This document shows, piece after piece, positions 50,099 through 54,857 of a DNA stretch of 54,857 bases; positions within the stretch are counted from its first letter, which is position 1; every line of letters begins with the position of its first letter. The notes under the pieces are model-generated. The model was not told the origin of the DNA, did not search any database, and worked only from the letters and a program-made list of their open reading frames with translations. Both the position numbers and the translations under genes were made by a program. The stretch is from a virus, in the IMG/VR virus record IMGVR_UViG_3300037635_001739, positions 1 through 54,857 of that record; one strand, given 5' to 3'.

Positions 50099-50290
50099 TT
50101 ATTTAATTTCTTCATATTCATTTATTGATTCGGTTAATGTATTCATTCGTCTTCTTAAGTACTTAAGATCTATCTCGCTAATAATGTTATCAGGGTTAGC
50201 TAATATGTCTTTGGTTATGTAGTCTAATAAAAACTTACCGCGATAAACAGATTGTAGTAATGTAGTGTATTCTTTAGTTGTAATTTGCAT
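50099..50290 (-). CDS. Small helical early protein, unknown
   Basis: 63 residues: MQITTKEYTTLLQSVYRGKF, then DILANPDNIISEIDLKYLRR and NTLTESINEYEEIK. All-helical with a heptad-like second half. It starts in an AACTATG context and ends just before the structured region. Function unknown. Confidence 0.55.
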   Translation of the reverse strand: MQITTKEYTTLLQSVYRGKFLLDYITKDILANPDNIISEIDLKYLRRRMNTLTESINEYEEIK

Positions 50291-50315
50291 AGTTATATTA
50301 TTTTAAATTCATATA

Positions 50316-50335
50316 TATTATCTTATGTAGTACGT
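50316..50335 (-). promoter_or_regulatory. Promoter of the ACG-N10-KATAATA family
   Basis: Minus strand ACG, TACTACATAA, GATAATA, with GTTGCA at plus 50341-50346. It directs the 63-aa gene at 50290, which leads toward the structured RNA region. Confidence 0.7.
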
Positions 50336-50350
50336 ATTCAAATTGCAACG

Positions 50351-50542
50351 CTATAGATCTTTCTTGCGTATCCAGGTTAAACCTTTGTAATTGAACCACT
50401 TAGTTATACCGTCTCGATCTTCAGCGTCGTCGTATATATAGGCAAACTTGTTTGGTAGGTTAGCTAGATCGAAGCCAACGTGAATATCACCGTTTAATTT
50501 TAACTCTTTTTTAGTGCGTGAGAATTTTATAGTATTTTCCAT
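50351..50542 (-). CDS. Small early protein, unknown
   Basis: 63 residues: MENTIKFSRTKKELKLNGDI, HVGFDLANLPNKFAYIYDD and KWFNYKGLTWIRKKDL. A beta-rich small domain is suggested. It starts in the AAACTATG context, 4 bp after the upstream stop. Function unknown. Confidence 0.6.
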   Translation of the reverse strand: MENTIKFSRTKKELKLNGDIHVGFDLANLPNKFAYIYDDAEDRDGITKWFNYKGLTWIRKKDL

Positions 50543-50545
50543 AGT

Positions 50546-50884
50546 TTATTTTAGTTCTTCGTTAATAATGTCTTTGAATTTATTAGATACTCTGAGTTCA
50601 ATTAATTTTTCGGCTTCGGTACATACATCCTTTTGAAGTTTATGAAGTTTATCTTCACCATATAGTTTAGTATATAGATCGCGGAATCCCTCGGATTTAA
50701 CGGGTTCACCGTTTAATAGCCAATCAATTTCACAATCCATAGCGTCAGTTTTAAAACCACCATCTTTTGTTGGATATACGTAAGTATATACAGTTATATT
50801 TGCGGATATTAGAGAATCGACGTGTATAGCAACGTTAGCGTTAACGTTAAAACTTATATAGTCATTTAAGTGTACTGCTTTCAT
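50546..50884 (-). CDS. Early protein, unknown
   Basis: 112 residues: MKAVHLNDYISFNVNANVAI, YVYPTKDGGFKTDAMDCEID and helices to NKFKDIINEELK. A beta N-terminal half and a helical C-terminal half. One GTGTATAGCA copy (50822-50831) lies within the codons for AIHV. AAACTATG start. Function unknown. Confidence 0.6.
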   Translation of the reverse strand: MKAVHLNDYISFNVNANVAIHVDSLISANITVYTYVYPTKDGGFKTDAMDCEIDWLLNGEPVKSEGFRDLYTKLYGEDKLHKLQKDVCTEAEKLIELRVSNKFKDIINEELK

Positions 50885-50887
50885 AGT

Positions 50888-51094
50888 TTATTTATTTAAA
50901 GTGTTTATAATATTTTTTATAGTTTTATTAGTAATTAATTCTAGCATGTCATAGTAGTCGTCGCCATCAAGGTCGATGCCTGCATATTCCAGTTGATGAC
51001 TTATAGTATAAACCATATAATCTATGGTTACTTCAGCGATTTGTTGCGCTAAAATACCTGCGTTGTTGGATAATTGCTCGTTAGTTGTAGTCAT
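50888..51094 (-). CDS. Small acidic early protein, unknown
   Basis: 68 residues: MTTTNEQLSNNAGILAQQIA, VTIDYMVYTISHQLEYAGID, then LDGDDYYDMLELITNKTIKN. A helical, acidic peptide of the size common in phage early regions, where such proteins often inhibit or redirect host processes. Function unknown. Confidence 0.55.
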   Translation of the reverse strand: MTTTNEQLSNNAGILAQQIAEVTIDYMVYTISHQLEYAGIDLDGDDYYDMLELITNKTIKNIINTLNK

Positions 51095-51197
51095 TATATT
51101 CGTTCATTACATTAGAAATTTGTTCTTTAGTTAGTGACCAATAGCTGATACCTGGGTATAGTCGGTCGGCGATTTGAAACATTTGTGTTGCGCTCAT
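51081..51197 (-). CDS. 38-residue early protein, unknown
   Basis: Reads MSATQMFQIADRLYPGISYW, then SLTKEQISNVMNEYNDYN. The AAAACTATG start and a 14-bp overlap with the next gene argue for translation. One amphipathic helix is likely. Function unknown. Confidence 0.5.
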   Translation of the reverse strand: MSATQMFQIADRLYPGISYWSLTKEQISNVMNEYNDYN

Positions 51198-51218
51198 AGT
51201 TTTATTAGTTTTATAGGT

Positions 51219-51410
51219 TTATAATTCTTCAGTTAAGTGATCAAGGGCTAATTGGTAGCCATAGTTTTTTGCCATTTGCATTAGTAAAAAGTCGTTTGTA
51301 CCGTTATTTGCTTTAGCGAAGGCTTCTAGGTAATTTTCGGTTGGCGTGGCAACAATACCACGATCTAACATTTGTTGTTTGGTTGATATAAAGTCTTGTA
51401 TAATTTTCAT
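51219..51410 (-). CDS. Small early protein, unknown
   Basis: 63 residues: MKIIQDFISTKQQMLDRGIV, then FAKANNGTNDFLLMQMAKNY, ending HLTEEL. Helical with a conserved-looking NDFLLMQMAKNYGYQLAL. A similar pattern (TQALNYDYELALAVEYL) is seen in the 34-aa peptide at 54688, so the two may be related. AAAACTATG start. Confidence 0.55.
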   Translation of the reverse strand: MKIIQDFISTKQQMLDRGIVATPTENYLEAFAKANNGTNDFLLMQMAKNYGYQLALDHLTEEL

Positions 51411-51649
51411 AGTTTTATTGAGGTTTTAGGGTTAAAAAATTGCATTTTAGGTCGTATTTCATCTAGTATAACACCACATGGATCAGTTAATTGATGGTAG
51501 CACTGATCAAAACAGTCGCTTAAGTATTTAACTTGCTCAGGTGTGAATGGTGGATCAATTTGAGTGAGATCATCTTCAGGGTGAACAAAGGGGTAAAGGT
51601 GTTGCATTGTAGTTAAAAACTGAATGGCTTGGTTTTTTGTAGTAATCAT
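51407..51649 (-). CDS. Small early protein, unknown
   Basis: 80 residues: MITTKNQAIQFLTTMQHLYP, DPPFTPEQVKYLSDCFDQCY and ILDEIRPKMQFFNPKTSIKL. Helical first two thirds. Its stop overlaps the next start by 4 bp. AAACTATG start. Function unknown. Confidence 0.55.
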   Translation of the reverse strand: MITTKNQAIQFLTTMQHLYPFVHPEDDLTQIDPPFTPEQVKYLSDCFDQCYHQLTDPCGVILDEIRPKMQFFNPKTSIKL

Positions 51650-51683
51650 AGTTTATAGTATTTATTATTATTAATTTCAGTAT

Positions 51684-51703
51684 TATTATATATTATATGT
51701 CGT
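51684..51703 (-). promoter_or_regulatory. Promoter of the ACG-N10-KATAATA family
   Basis: Minus strand AAAAACG, ACATATAATA, TATAATA. It directs the 80-aa and following genes and lies 2 bp after the stop of the 99-aa gene. Confidence 0.7.
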
Positions 51704-51705
51704 TT

Positions 51706-52005
51706 TTAATATTTCGCTCTAATTTGGTCAGCACTACAATATGCCCACATTACTTTGTTTATGAAGGACACACGGTCAACCGATTTTTGCTCGATCGGAA
51801 AGGTGTATAGCATGGTTTCATAAAATTCCATTAGTCCGGGGTCATTATCGGCATAGTTGTGTTTGAATACATCGTATTCGTCACCTTGCATGAAACTCAT
51901 ACCGAGTATTTTATAGTCTTCGTTGTATTCTAGGTATATCCACCGATCATTCTTTTCACACCAAATGTGTTCTACTTTAGTTACTTTATTATTCTTCATA
52001 TTCAT
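51706..52005 (-). CDS. Early protein, unknown
   Basis: 99 residues: NKVTKVEHIWCEKNDRWIYL, KILGMSFMQGDEYDVFKHNY and FYETMLYTFPIEQKSVDRVS. The stretch MLYT is encoded by one GTGTATAGCA copy on the opposite strand. A small alpha/beta protein of unknown role. AAACTATG start. Confidence 0.6.
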   Translation of the reverse strand: MNMKNNKVTKVEHIWCEKNDRWIYLEYNEDYKILGMSFMQGDEYDVFKHNYADNDPGLMEFYETMLYTFPIEQKSVDRVSFINKVMWAYCSADQIRAKY

Positions 52006-52008
52006 AGT

Positions 52009-52170
52009 TTAATTATTTTTTATTTTAGTTCTTGCAGTATTCACCGCTTCCATTCTTAACTTGTAAGTGTCTTCGGTTATACAACCGTCTAGTTCGATAG
52101 CTTCAAGGTGTTCTTCCATGTGATCGAGTGCTACCAAGATCACATTTTGTTCATAGTTACTCAGTTTCAT
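52009..52170 (-). CDS. 53-residue helical early protein, unknown
   Basis: Reads MKLSNYEQNVILVALDHMEE, then HLEAIELDGCITEDTYKLRM. Helical and acidic in the middle, basic at the end (ARTKIKNN). It is 3 bp from the neighbours on either side, indicating an operon. ACTATG start. Function unknown. Confidence 0.55.
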   Translation of the reverse strand: MKLSNYEQNVILVALDHMEEHLEAIELDGCITEDTYKLRMEAVNTARTKIKNN

Positions 52171-52173
52171 AGT

Positions 52174-52452
52174 CTACTTATTTTGACAGTTTTTAAGGTC
52201 GAAGTTGTATAGCATACGTAGTCGATCTAGTCCGTTAGGTACTAATGTTCTAGTGTAATAGTAGTTATCACGGTTTTTATTATAGTGTTTAACTTTAGTG
52301 TTAATTTGGTAGAGTTTTACACCACGTCTTCTGAAGTGTGGTTGATCTTTGCAACTCACTCTAACGTAACCGGACTTGTAGGTGTAACCTAATCGACCGT
52401 CACTCATTTCACATTTAATTGTACCGTTTTTACTGATGTTTAATACTTTCAT
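52174..52452 (-). CDS. Basic early protein, unknown
   Basis: 92 residues: MKVLNISKNGTIKCEMSDGR, YTYKSGYVRVSCKDQPHFRR and NKNRDNYYYTRTLVPNGLDR. Beta-rich and basic with two Cys, and a Tyr-rich region. One TGTATAGCA copy lies in its last third, under MLYNFDL. First gene after the promoter at 52485. AAACTATG start. Confidence 0.6.
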   Translation of the reverse strand: MKVLNISKNGTIKCEMSDGRLGYTYKSGYVRVSCKDQPHFRRRGVKLYQINTKVKHYNKNRDNYYYTRTLVPNGLDRLRMLYNFDLKNCQNK

Positions 52453-52484
52453 AGTTTATTATATTTAATTATTATTATTTACTT

Positions 52485-52504
52485 TATTATATATTTATTA
52501 TCGT
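52485..52504 (-). promoter_or_regulatory. Promoter of the ACG-N10-KATAATA family
   Basis: Minus strand AAAAACG, ATAATAAATA, TATAATA. It starts 6 bp after the stop of the 51-aa gene and directs the 92-aa, 53-aa and 99-aa genes. Confidence 0.7.
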
Positions 52505-52509
52505 TTTTA

Positions 52510-52665
52510 TTATATTATATTTAACTCCATTAATATGGATTCTTCTATATCTTCTTCAAGAAACATGTCACTATCATATTCTAGTTTCATAGTTTCTATT
52601 AATTCTTCTATCTCCCGTAATCTACCGGGATATTGTAGTTCGATTTGACTTTGTATTCTATTCAT
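52510..52665 (-). CDS. 51-residue acidic early protein
   Basis: Reads MNRIQSQIELQYPGRLREIE, then ELIETMKLEYDSDMFLEEDI and ends SILMELNII. Strongly acidic and helical. It overlaps the upstream gene by 8 bp. Such small acidic proteins are common phage inhibitors of host enzymes; the role here is unknown. Confidence 0.5.
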   Translation of the reverse strand: MNRIQSQIELQYPGRLREIEELIETMKLEYDSDMFLEEDIEESILMELNII

Positions 52666-52834
52666 ATACTGTTTCTATTAGGTCATTTACTAAGTCTTCT
52701 TCAGTTTCCCCGTCTTCCGGTATACAGTCAAGTTCTACAAATTCTTTAATTCTTTGTTCGATCTTTTCTCTACCTTCATAGAAAGATTCGAATTTAAAGT
52801 GTTGCACCGTTTCTTCATTCCAATTGTACTTCAT
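52658..52834 (-). CDS. 58-residue acidic early protein
   Basis: Reads MKYNWNEETVQHFKFESFYE, then GREKIEQRIKEFVELDCIPE and LVNDLIETVYE. Acidic and helical. ATAACTATG start; overlaps the 51-aa gene by 8 bp. Function unknown. Confidence 0.5.
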   Translation of the reverse strand: MKYNWNEETVQHFKFESFYEGREKIEQRIKEFVELDCIPEDGETEEDLVNDLIETVYE

Positions 52835-52848
52835 AGTTATAGTTTTAA

Positions 52849-52989
52849 TTAATTAATAAATTCTTGTTCTTTAGCGTATTCTAGAGTATTTATAGCGATT
52901 TCTATATCGTCAGAGATCGGTTGACAACCCAATTCTTCGGTTGCATTCATACACATAGTTAATAAAGTTTTAATTTCAGAGTAATTCAT
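52849..52989 (-). CDS. 46-residue early protein
   Basis: Reads MNYSEIKTLLTMCMNATEEL, then GCQPISDDIEIAINTLEYAK, ending EQEFIN. Helical, three Cys or Met-rich positions, acidic. First gene after the promoter at 53025. ATAACTATG start. Function unknown. Confidence 0.5.
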   Translation of the reverse strand: MNYSEIKTLLTMCMNATEELGCQPISDDIEIAINTLEYAKEQEFIN

Positions 52990-53024
52990 AGTTATTATAT
53001 TTATAGTTATTAATTATTTAAATT

Positions 53025-53044
53025 TATTATATATTTATAGTCGT
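53025..53044 (-). promoter_or_regulatory. Promoter of the ACG-N10-KATAATA family
   Basis: Minus strand AAAAACG, ACTATAAATA, TATAATA. It heads the 46-aa to 51-aa gene group. A 270-bp gene-free stretch lies upstream. Confidence 0.75.
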
Positions 53045-53316
53045 TTTTGTTATTTTACTTTGTGACAAGGCATTTGTAGTCACTTGTAAACACTTATATT
53101 CTCTTATTACCTAAAATAATTCTTTAAATACTGTAGTTTTACCCAAAAGTACGTAATTATAATAGTATTTATAAAAAACTCTAGTTATTAGTGTAACTTT
53201 ATTAGTATAGTTAAATTATAGTACACTACTAATAGAGAGTGTCTTCACTCTACTATCTTAAGTTTTAAACAACTATACTTTAGTTTATTACTTAAATTAC
53301 TCTAATGGGAACCGTT
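53045..53316. other. AT-rich intergenic region
   Basis: About 270 bp with no plausible gene on either strand. It contains a perfect AGAGTG-TCTT-CACTCT hairpin at 53236-53251, flanking tacactactaat and gtgtaactttattag sequences, and a CTAGAGTTTTTTAT run on the minus strand. The hairpin may terminate the 71-aa transcript. An origin-like role is possible from AT content but not shown. Confidence 0.4.
53236..53251. terminator. AGAGTG-TCTT-CACTCT hairpin
   Basis: A perfect 6-bp stem with a stable tetra-loop lies 65 bp after the 71-aa gene stop on the minus strand. There is no T-run next to it, so it is termed terminator-like only by position. Confidence 0.35.
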
Positions 53317-53532
53317 TTAACAACAATTACATCGATCCCACTCTTTACCGTTTCTACATGTTTCACCTAAGACTTCTAAATCTAAGAATTCACGGTGATA
53401 AAACTCTATTAACTCTGTTGTAGTGAACTTCTTCCTCCACTGGGTTGTCTGTTCGATCCAGTGATAGTCACCGCATTTCTCTACATTTCCGTCATTCATC
53501 CATTCTAACATTTCTTTAGTTACTTCATACAT
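53317..53532 (-). CDS. Early protein with C-terminal Cys cluster
   Basis: 71 residues: MYEVTKEMLEWMNDGNVEKC, GDYHWIEQTTQWRKKFTTTE and a C-terminal ETCRNGKEWDRCNCC. The four Cys near the end, plus C20, could bind zinc. AACTATG start after promoter 53574. Function unknown. Confidence 0.55.
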   Translation of the reverse strand: MYEVTKEMLEWMNDGNVEKCGDYHWIEQTTQWRKKFTTTELIEFYHREFLDLEVLGETCRNGKEWDRCNCC

Positions 53533-53573
53533 AGTTATATTATTTAATTATTAGTATTTATTAATTTCAATAT

Positions 53574-53593
53574 TATTATATATATTCTATCGT
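53574..53593 (-). promoter_or_regulatory. Promoter of the ACG-N10-KATAATA family, with 10-mer
   Basis: Minus strand AAAAACG, ATAGAATATA, TATAATA. Directly upstream is TGTGTATAGCA, giving a 20-base match (TGTGTATAGCAAAAACGATA) with the copy at 54409-54425. Directs the 71-aa gene. Confidence 0.75.
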
Positions 53594-53596
53594 TTT

Positions 53597-53606
53597 TGCT
53601 ATACAC
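53597..53606 (+). repeat. TGCTATACAC 10-mer
   Basis: One of the perfect copies in non-coding DNA; part of the promoter at 53574. See the over-representation finding. Confidence 0.7.
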
Positions 53607-53674
53607 ACGTACTCTGTTTTGCGGTGGAATCTCGATCTTTTTAGCTAAAATACGGTGATTTTGACTAAAGAACA

Positions 53675-53734
53675 TAGGTATGCTATACACGCGGTGTAGA
53701 TTACCGCATGTTACAGTCCGTTTTGGACTACCTA
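53675..53734 (-). ncRNA. Two-hairpin structured element
   Basis: Outer TAGGT (53675-53679) and ACCTA (53730-53734) close hairpins GCGGT-GTAGATT-ACCGC (53691-53707) and AGTCC-GTTTT-GGACT (53715-53729). A TGCTATACAC copy lies at 53681-53690 in the junction. It follows the stop of the 43-aa gene and precedes the promoter at 53574. The outer stem is short, so the closed form is less certain than the two hairpins. Confidence 0.45.
53681..53690 (+). repeat. TGCTATACAC 10-mer
   Basis: Perfect copy inside the two-hairpin element at 53675-53734, not in any gene. Confidence 0.65.
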
Positions 53735-53863
53735 GCCAATAATTAATTTATGGTGGTAGTCTCTGGCATACTCAATCATGCCCTCATCTGTAATATTACC
53801 CAGTAAATACTGGTTTAAGTTGTCAATCATAGCAATAGTTTCAATTTTGATCTGGTTATCCAT
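53732..53863 (-). CDS. 43-residue early protein
   Basis: Reads MDNQIKIETIAMIDNLNQYL, then LGNITDEGMIEYARDYHHKL and ends IIG. Helical. The stop overlaps the two-hairpin element. GTATAGCA lies just upstream of its start (53866-53873). Function unknown. Confidence 0.5.
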   Translation of the reverse strand: MDNQIKIETIAMIDNLNQYLLGNITDEGMIEYARDYHHKLIIG

Positions 53864-53913
53864 AGGTATAGCATTTTAAGTTATTAATTATTAATTATTA
53901 GTTGGGCAAAAGC

Positions 53914-54231
53914 CTACTTTTCAGTAGACTTCTGTTCAACAATCTCAGCTAGATGTCTAACTGTGCTCGGTAGGTTAGTACTCTGCGACCAGTATTTGCG
54001 CTTAATCCAGCAGGCTTGCAGTTGTAGCTTAGGGAGCATAGCATTTAGTATTGTATCATGATTATAAGTAACTTTTTGATTTTTATTATTTATAAAAGTT
54101 ATTATTTGATTTCTACCGAGCCAACTTTCTCTCACTACAAAGTTTTTTCTTACAAGTGGCGGCCAGATTGCTGCTTTTTCTTTGTTTGACATTGTTTTTA
54201 GTGCTTTTTGCATAATTTCATTTGTGTTCAT
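53914..54231 (-). CDS. Early protein, unknown
   Basis: 105 residues: MNTNEIMQKALKTMSNKEKA, IWPPLVRKNFVVRESWLGR and a basic centre HDTILNAMLPKLQLQACWIK, ending EIVEQKSTEK. It may be DNA-binding by charge. First gene after the promoters at 54279 and 54392. Function unknown. Confidence 0.6.
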   Translation of the reverse strand: MNTNEIMQKALKTMSNKEKAAIWPPLVRKNFVVRESWLGRNQIITFINNKNQKVTYNHDTILNAMLPKLQLQACWIKRKYWSQSTNLPSTVRHLAEIVEQKSTEK

Positions 54232-54278
54232 AATTTTTAGTTTTTAGTTTATTATTATTATTTAGTTATTTATATATA

Positions 54279-54298
54279 TATTATATTATATATATCGT
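54279..54298 (-). promoter_or_regulatory. Promoter of the ACG-N10-KATAATA family
   Basis: Minus strand AAAACG, ATATATATAA, TATAATA. It directs the 105-aa and 43-aa genes. Confidence 0.65.
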
Positions 54299-54391
54299 TT
54301 TAGTTATTTTATATAAATTAATTAAATTTATTATTTTATTTTTTATAATTATTTTAATTATATTAATTATATTTATTATTAACTACATTTA
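54299..54391. other. Extremely AT-rich spacer between two promoters
   Basis: About 93 bp, nearly all A and T (taattaattaaatttattatt...), between promoters 54279 and 54392 and next to TGCTATAC repeats and the structured element at 54464. It could be an unwinding region for replication or part of strong early promoters. No gene. Confidence 0.4.
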
Positions 54392-54411
54392 TATTATATT
54401 TATAGTATCGT
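54392..54411 (-). promoter_or_regulatory. Promoter of the ACG-N10-KATAATA family, with 10-mer
   Basis: Minus strand AAAAACG, ATACTATAAA, TATAATA, with TGTGTATAGCA directly upstream. Together with 54279 it forms a double promoter for the 105-aa gene. Confidence 0.75.
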
Positions 54412-54414
54412 TTT

Positions 54415-54461
54415 TGCTATACACAATGCTATACGCATTTGCCCACAAAAATGCTATACAC
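54415..54461 (+). repeat. Cluster of three TGCTATAC(A/G)C copies
   Basis: Copies at 54415-54424, 54427-54436 (with one G) and 54452-54461, all in the same direction and in non-coding DNA between a promoter and the structured element at 54464. Iteron-like spacing of 12 and 25 bases. Confidence 0.7.
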
Positions 54462-54463
54462 GC

Positions 54464-54528
54464 CGGACCCCGGCTGGTTACCTCCGAGGTCAATTAGCTG
54501 AGATCATCCCATCTCACACCAAGGTCCG
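54464..54528 (-). ncRNA. Closed two-hairpin structured element
   Basis: CGGACC (54464-54469) pairs with GGTCCG (54523-54528), and TGGT (54475-54478) with ACCA (54518-54521). Inside are hairpins ACCTC-C-GAGGT (54480-54490) and TGAGAT-CATCCC-ATCTCA (54499-54516). This has the same general form as the element at 49661: outer stem, second stem, two hairpins. It follows the stop of the 50-aa gene and precedes the TGCTATAC cluster and the double promoter. Confidence 0.55.
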
Positions 54529-54533
54529 ATGCG

Positions 54534-54686
54534 CTAGACTGAAGCCCAGAACAGATCTTGCTGGTCTGGAGTTAGTCCTTTTAGATTATCCTGACCAAAC
54601 ATATCTTGGCAGATTAGAGTTCTTCGATCCGATTCAGCTATGCCTCGCATAACCTCATCCCATACGTTATAATTTTTTTCGTACAT
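54534..54686 (-). CDS. 50-residue early protein, unknown
   Basis: Reads MYEKNYNVWDEVMRGIAESD, then RRTLICQDMFGQDNLKGLTP and ends DQQDLFWASV. A helical small protein. It lies 1 bp from the 34-aa gene upstream; the stop leads into the structured element. Function unknown. Confidence 0.5.
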   Translation of the reverse strand: MYEKNYNVWDEVMRGIAESDRRTLICQDMFGQDNLKGLTPDQQDLFWASV

Positions 54687-54687
54687 A

Positions 54688-54792
54688 TTAATTTATTTGT
54701 GTTAGTGAGTTAAGATATTCTACTGCGAGCGCTAGCTCATAGTCATAGTTCAGTGCTTGTGTGTACAGGTACTCTTCATTGTAATTTTTCAT
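54688..54792 (-). CDS. 34-residue early protein, unknown
   Basis: Reads MKNYNEEYLYTQALNYDYEL, then ALAVEYLNSLTQIN. A single helix with a pattern similar to the end of the 63-aa protein at 51219. The start is 1 bp after the upstream stop. Function unknown. Confidence 0.5.
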   Translation of the reverse strand: MKNYNEEYLYTQALNYDYELALAVEYLNSLTQIN

Positions 54793-54793
54793 A

Positions 54794-54857
54794 TTAGTTT
54801 CGTATTGCGGCAGCTGCTGCAGCTCCCAGGTTAGACATTACTTCATTGATTTTAATT
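54794..54857 (-). CDS. C-terminal end of an early protein (partial)
   Basis: The frame reads ...IKINEVMSNLGAAAAAAIRN and stops at 54794-54796; its start lies beyond the window. The alanine run is the only notable feature. The next start follows 1 bp after the stop. Confidence 0.5.
   Translation of the reverse strand, partial: IKINEVMSNLGAAAAAAIRN

Noticed and set aside
53045-53316. Hidden protein gene in the AT-rich gap
   Set aside because: All six frames are broken by frequent stops and no start context is present.
42374-54411. Standard Bacteroidota -33/-7 promoters (TTTG / TAnnTTTG)
   Set aside because: I did not see the -7 TAnnTTTG at these places; the consistent signal is ACG-N10-KATAATA.
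1-54857. Direct circular closure of the window ends
   Set aside because: Joining the ends would place a TAA just before both partial end genes and leaves only tiny peptides, so there is no positive evidence that the two ends are adjacent.
35387-54857. Integrase, repressor or attachment site of a temperate phage
   Set aside because: No tyrosine or serine recombinase, no CI-like repressor and no att-like repeat was found; the HTH protein alone is insufficient.

Overview
The window is most of the genome of a tailed double-stranded DNA phage of the short-tailed (podovirus-like) type. It has a large terminase, portal, major capsid protein, ring/tail-tube-like proteins, a giant internal virion protein, a 3-TM holin and an M15 endolysin, but no tape measure, tail sheath or tail terminator. 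The DNA is AT-rich. Starts lack Shine-Dalgarno sequences and are preceded by A-rich leaders, often AAACTATG, which fits the Kozak-like initiation known from Bacteroidota. With the BspA-type repeats and the character of the basic small proteins, I infer a flavobacterial, probably marine, host. The structural gene order (TerS/TerL, portal, capsid, ring-like proteins, large stabilisation-like protein) resembles crAss-like and Cellulophaga podoviruses. That relation is inference, not a search result.

Layout. Positions 1-35348 form one plus-strand late region: small basic proteins and holin (1-2640); small proteins with a GroES-like candidate (2679-3755); TerS candidate, TerL, portal, acidic scaffold candidate and major capsid (3700-11301); a head/neck protein (11372-12232); a duplicated two-gene neck/ring module (12301-15229); a 2280-aa tail protein ending in BspA-type repeats (15233-22075); an appendage protein (22094-23932); putative ejection proteins (24348-26342); a 2633-aa polyvalent virion protein with metalloprotease, HAD and ART-like domains (26349-34250); then small basic proteins and the endolysin (34258-35348). 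A bidirectional terminator at 35353-35384 separates this from a minus-strand region.

Positions 35387-54857 (minus strand) carry nucleotide metabolism (class II ribonucleotide reductase, ThyA, a GIY-YIG/MazG fusion), replication and recombination (T7-type primase-helicase, SSB, RecE-like nuclease, ERF annealing protein, endonuclease I-like resolvase), a phage sigma factor, an HTH protein, and more than twenty small early genes. These are read from a family of at least eleven promoter-like elements (ACG-N10-KATAATA). Non-coding RNA-like structures, one tRNA-like, lie at 49661-49893, and further structured elements at 49079, 53675 and 54464 often sit next to those promoters. A 10-mer, GTGTATAGCA/TGCTATACAC, is strongly over-represented here. 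No DNA polymerase, RNA polymerase or integrase is visible. Both window edges cut genes or lie beside gene ends, so part of the genome may be missing.
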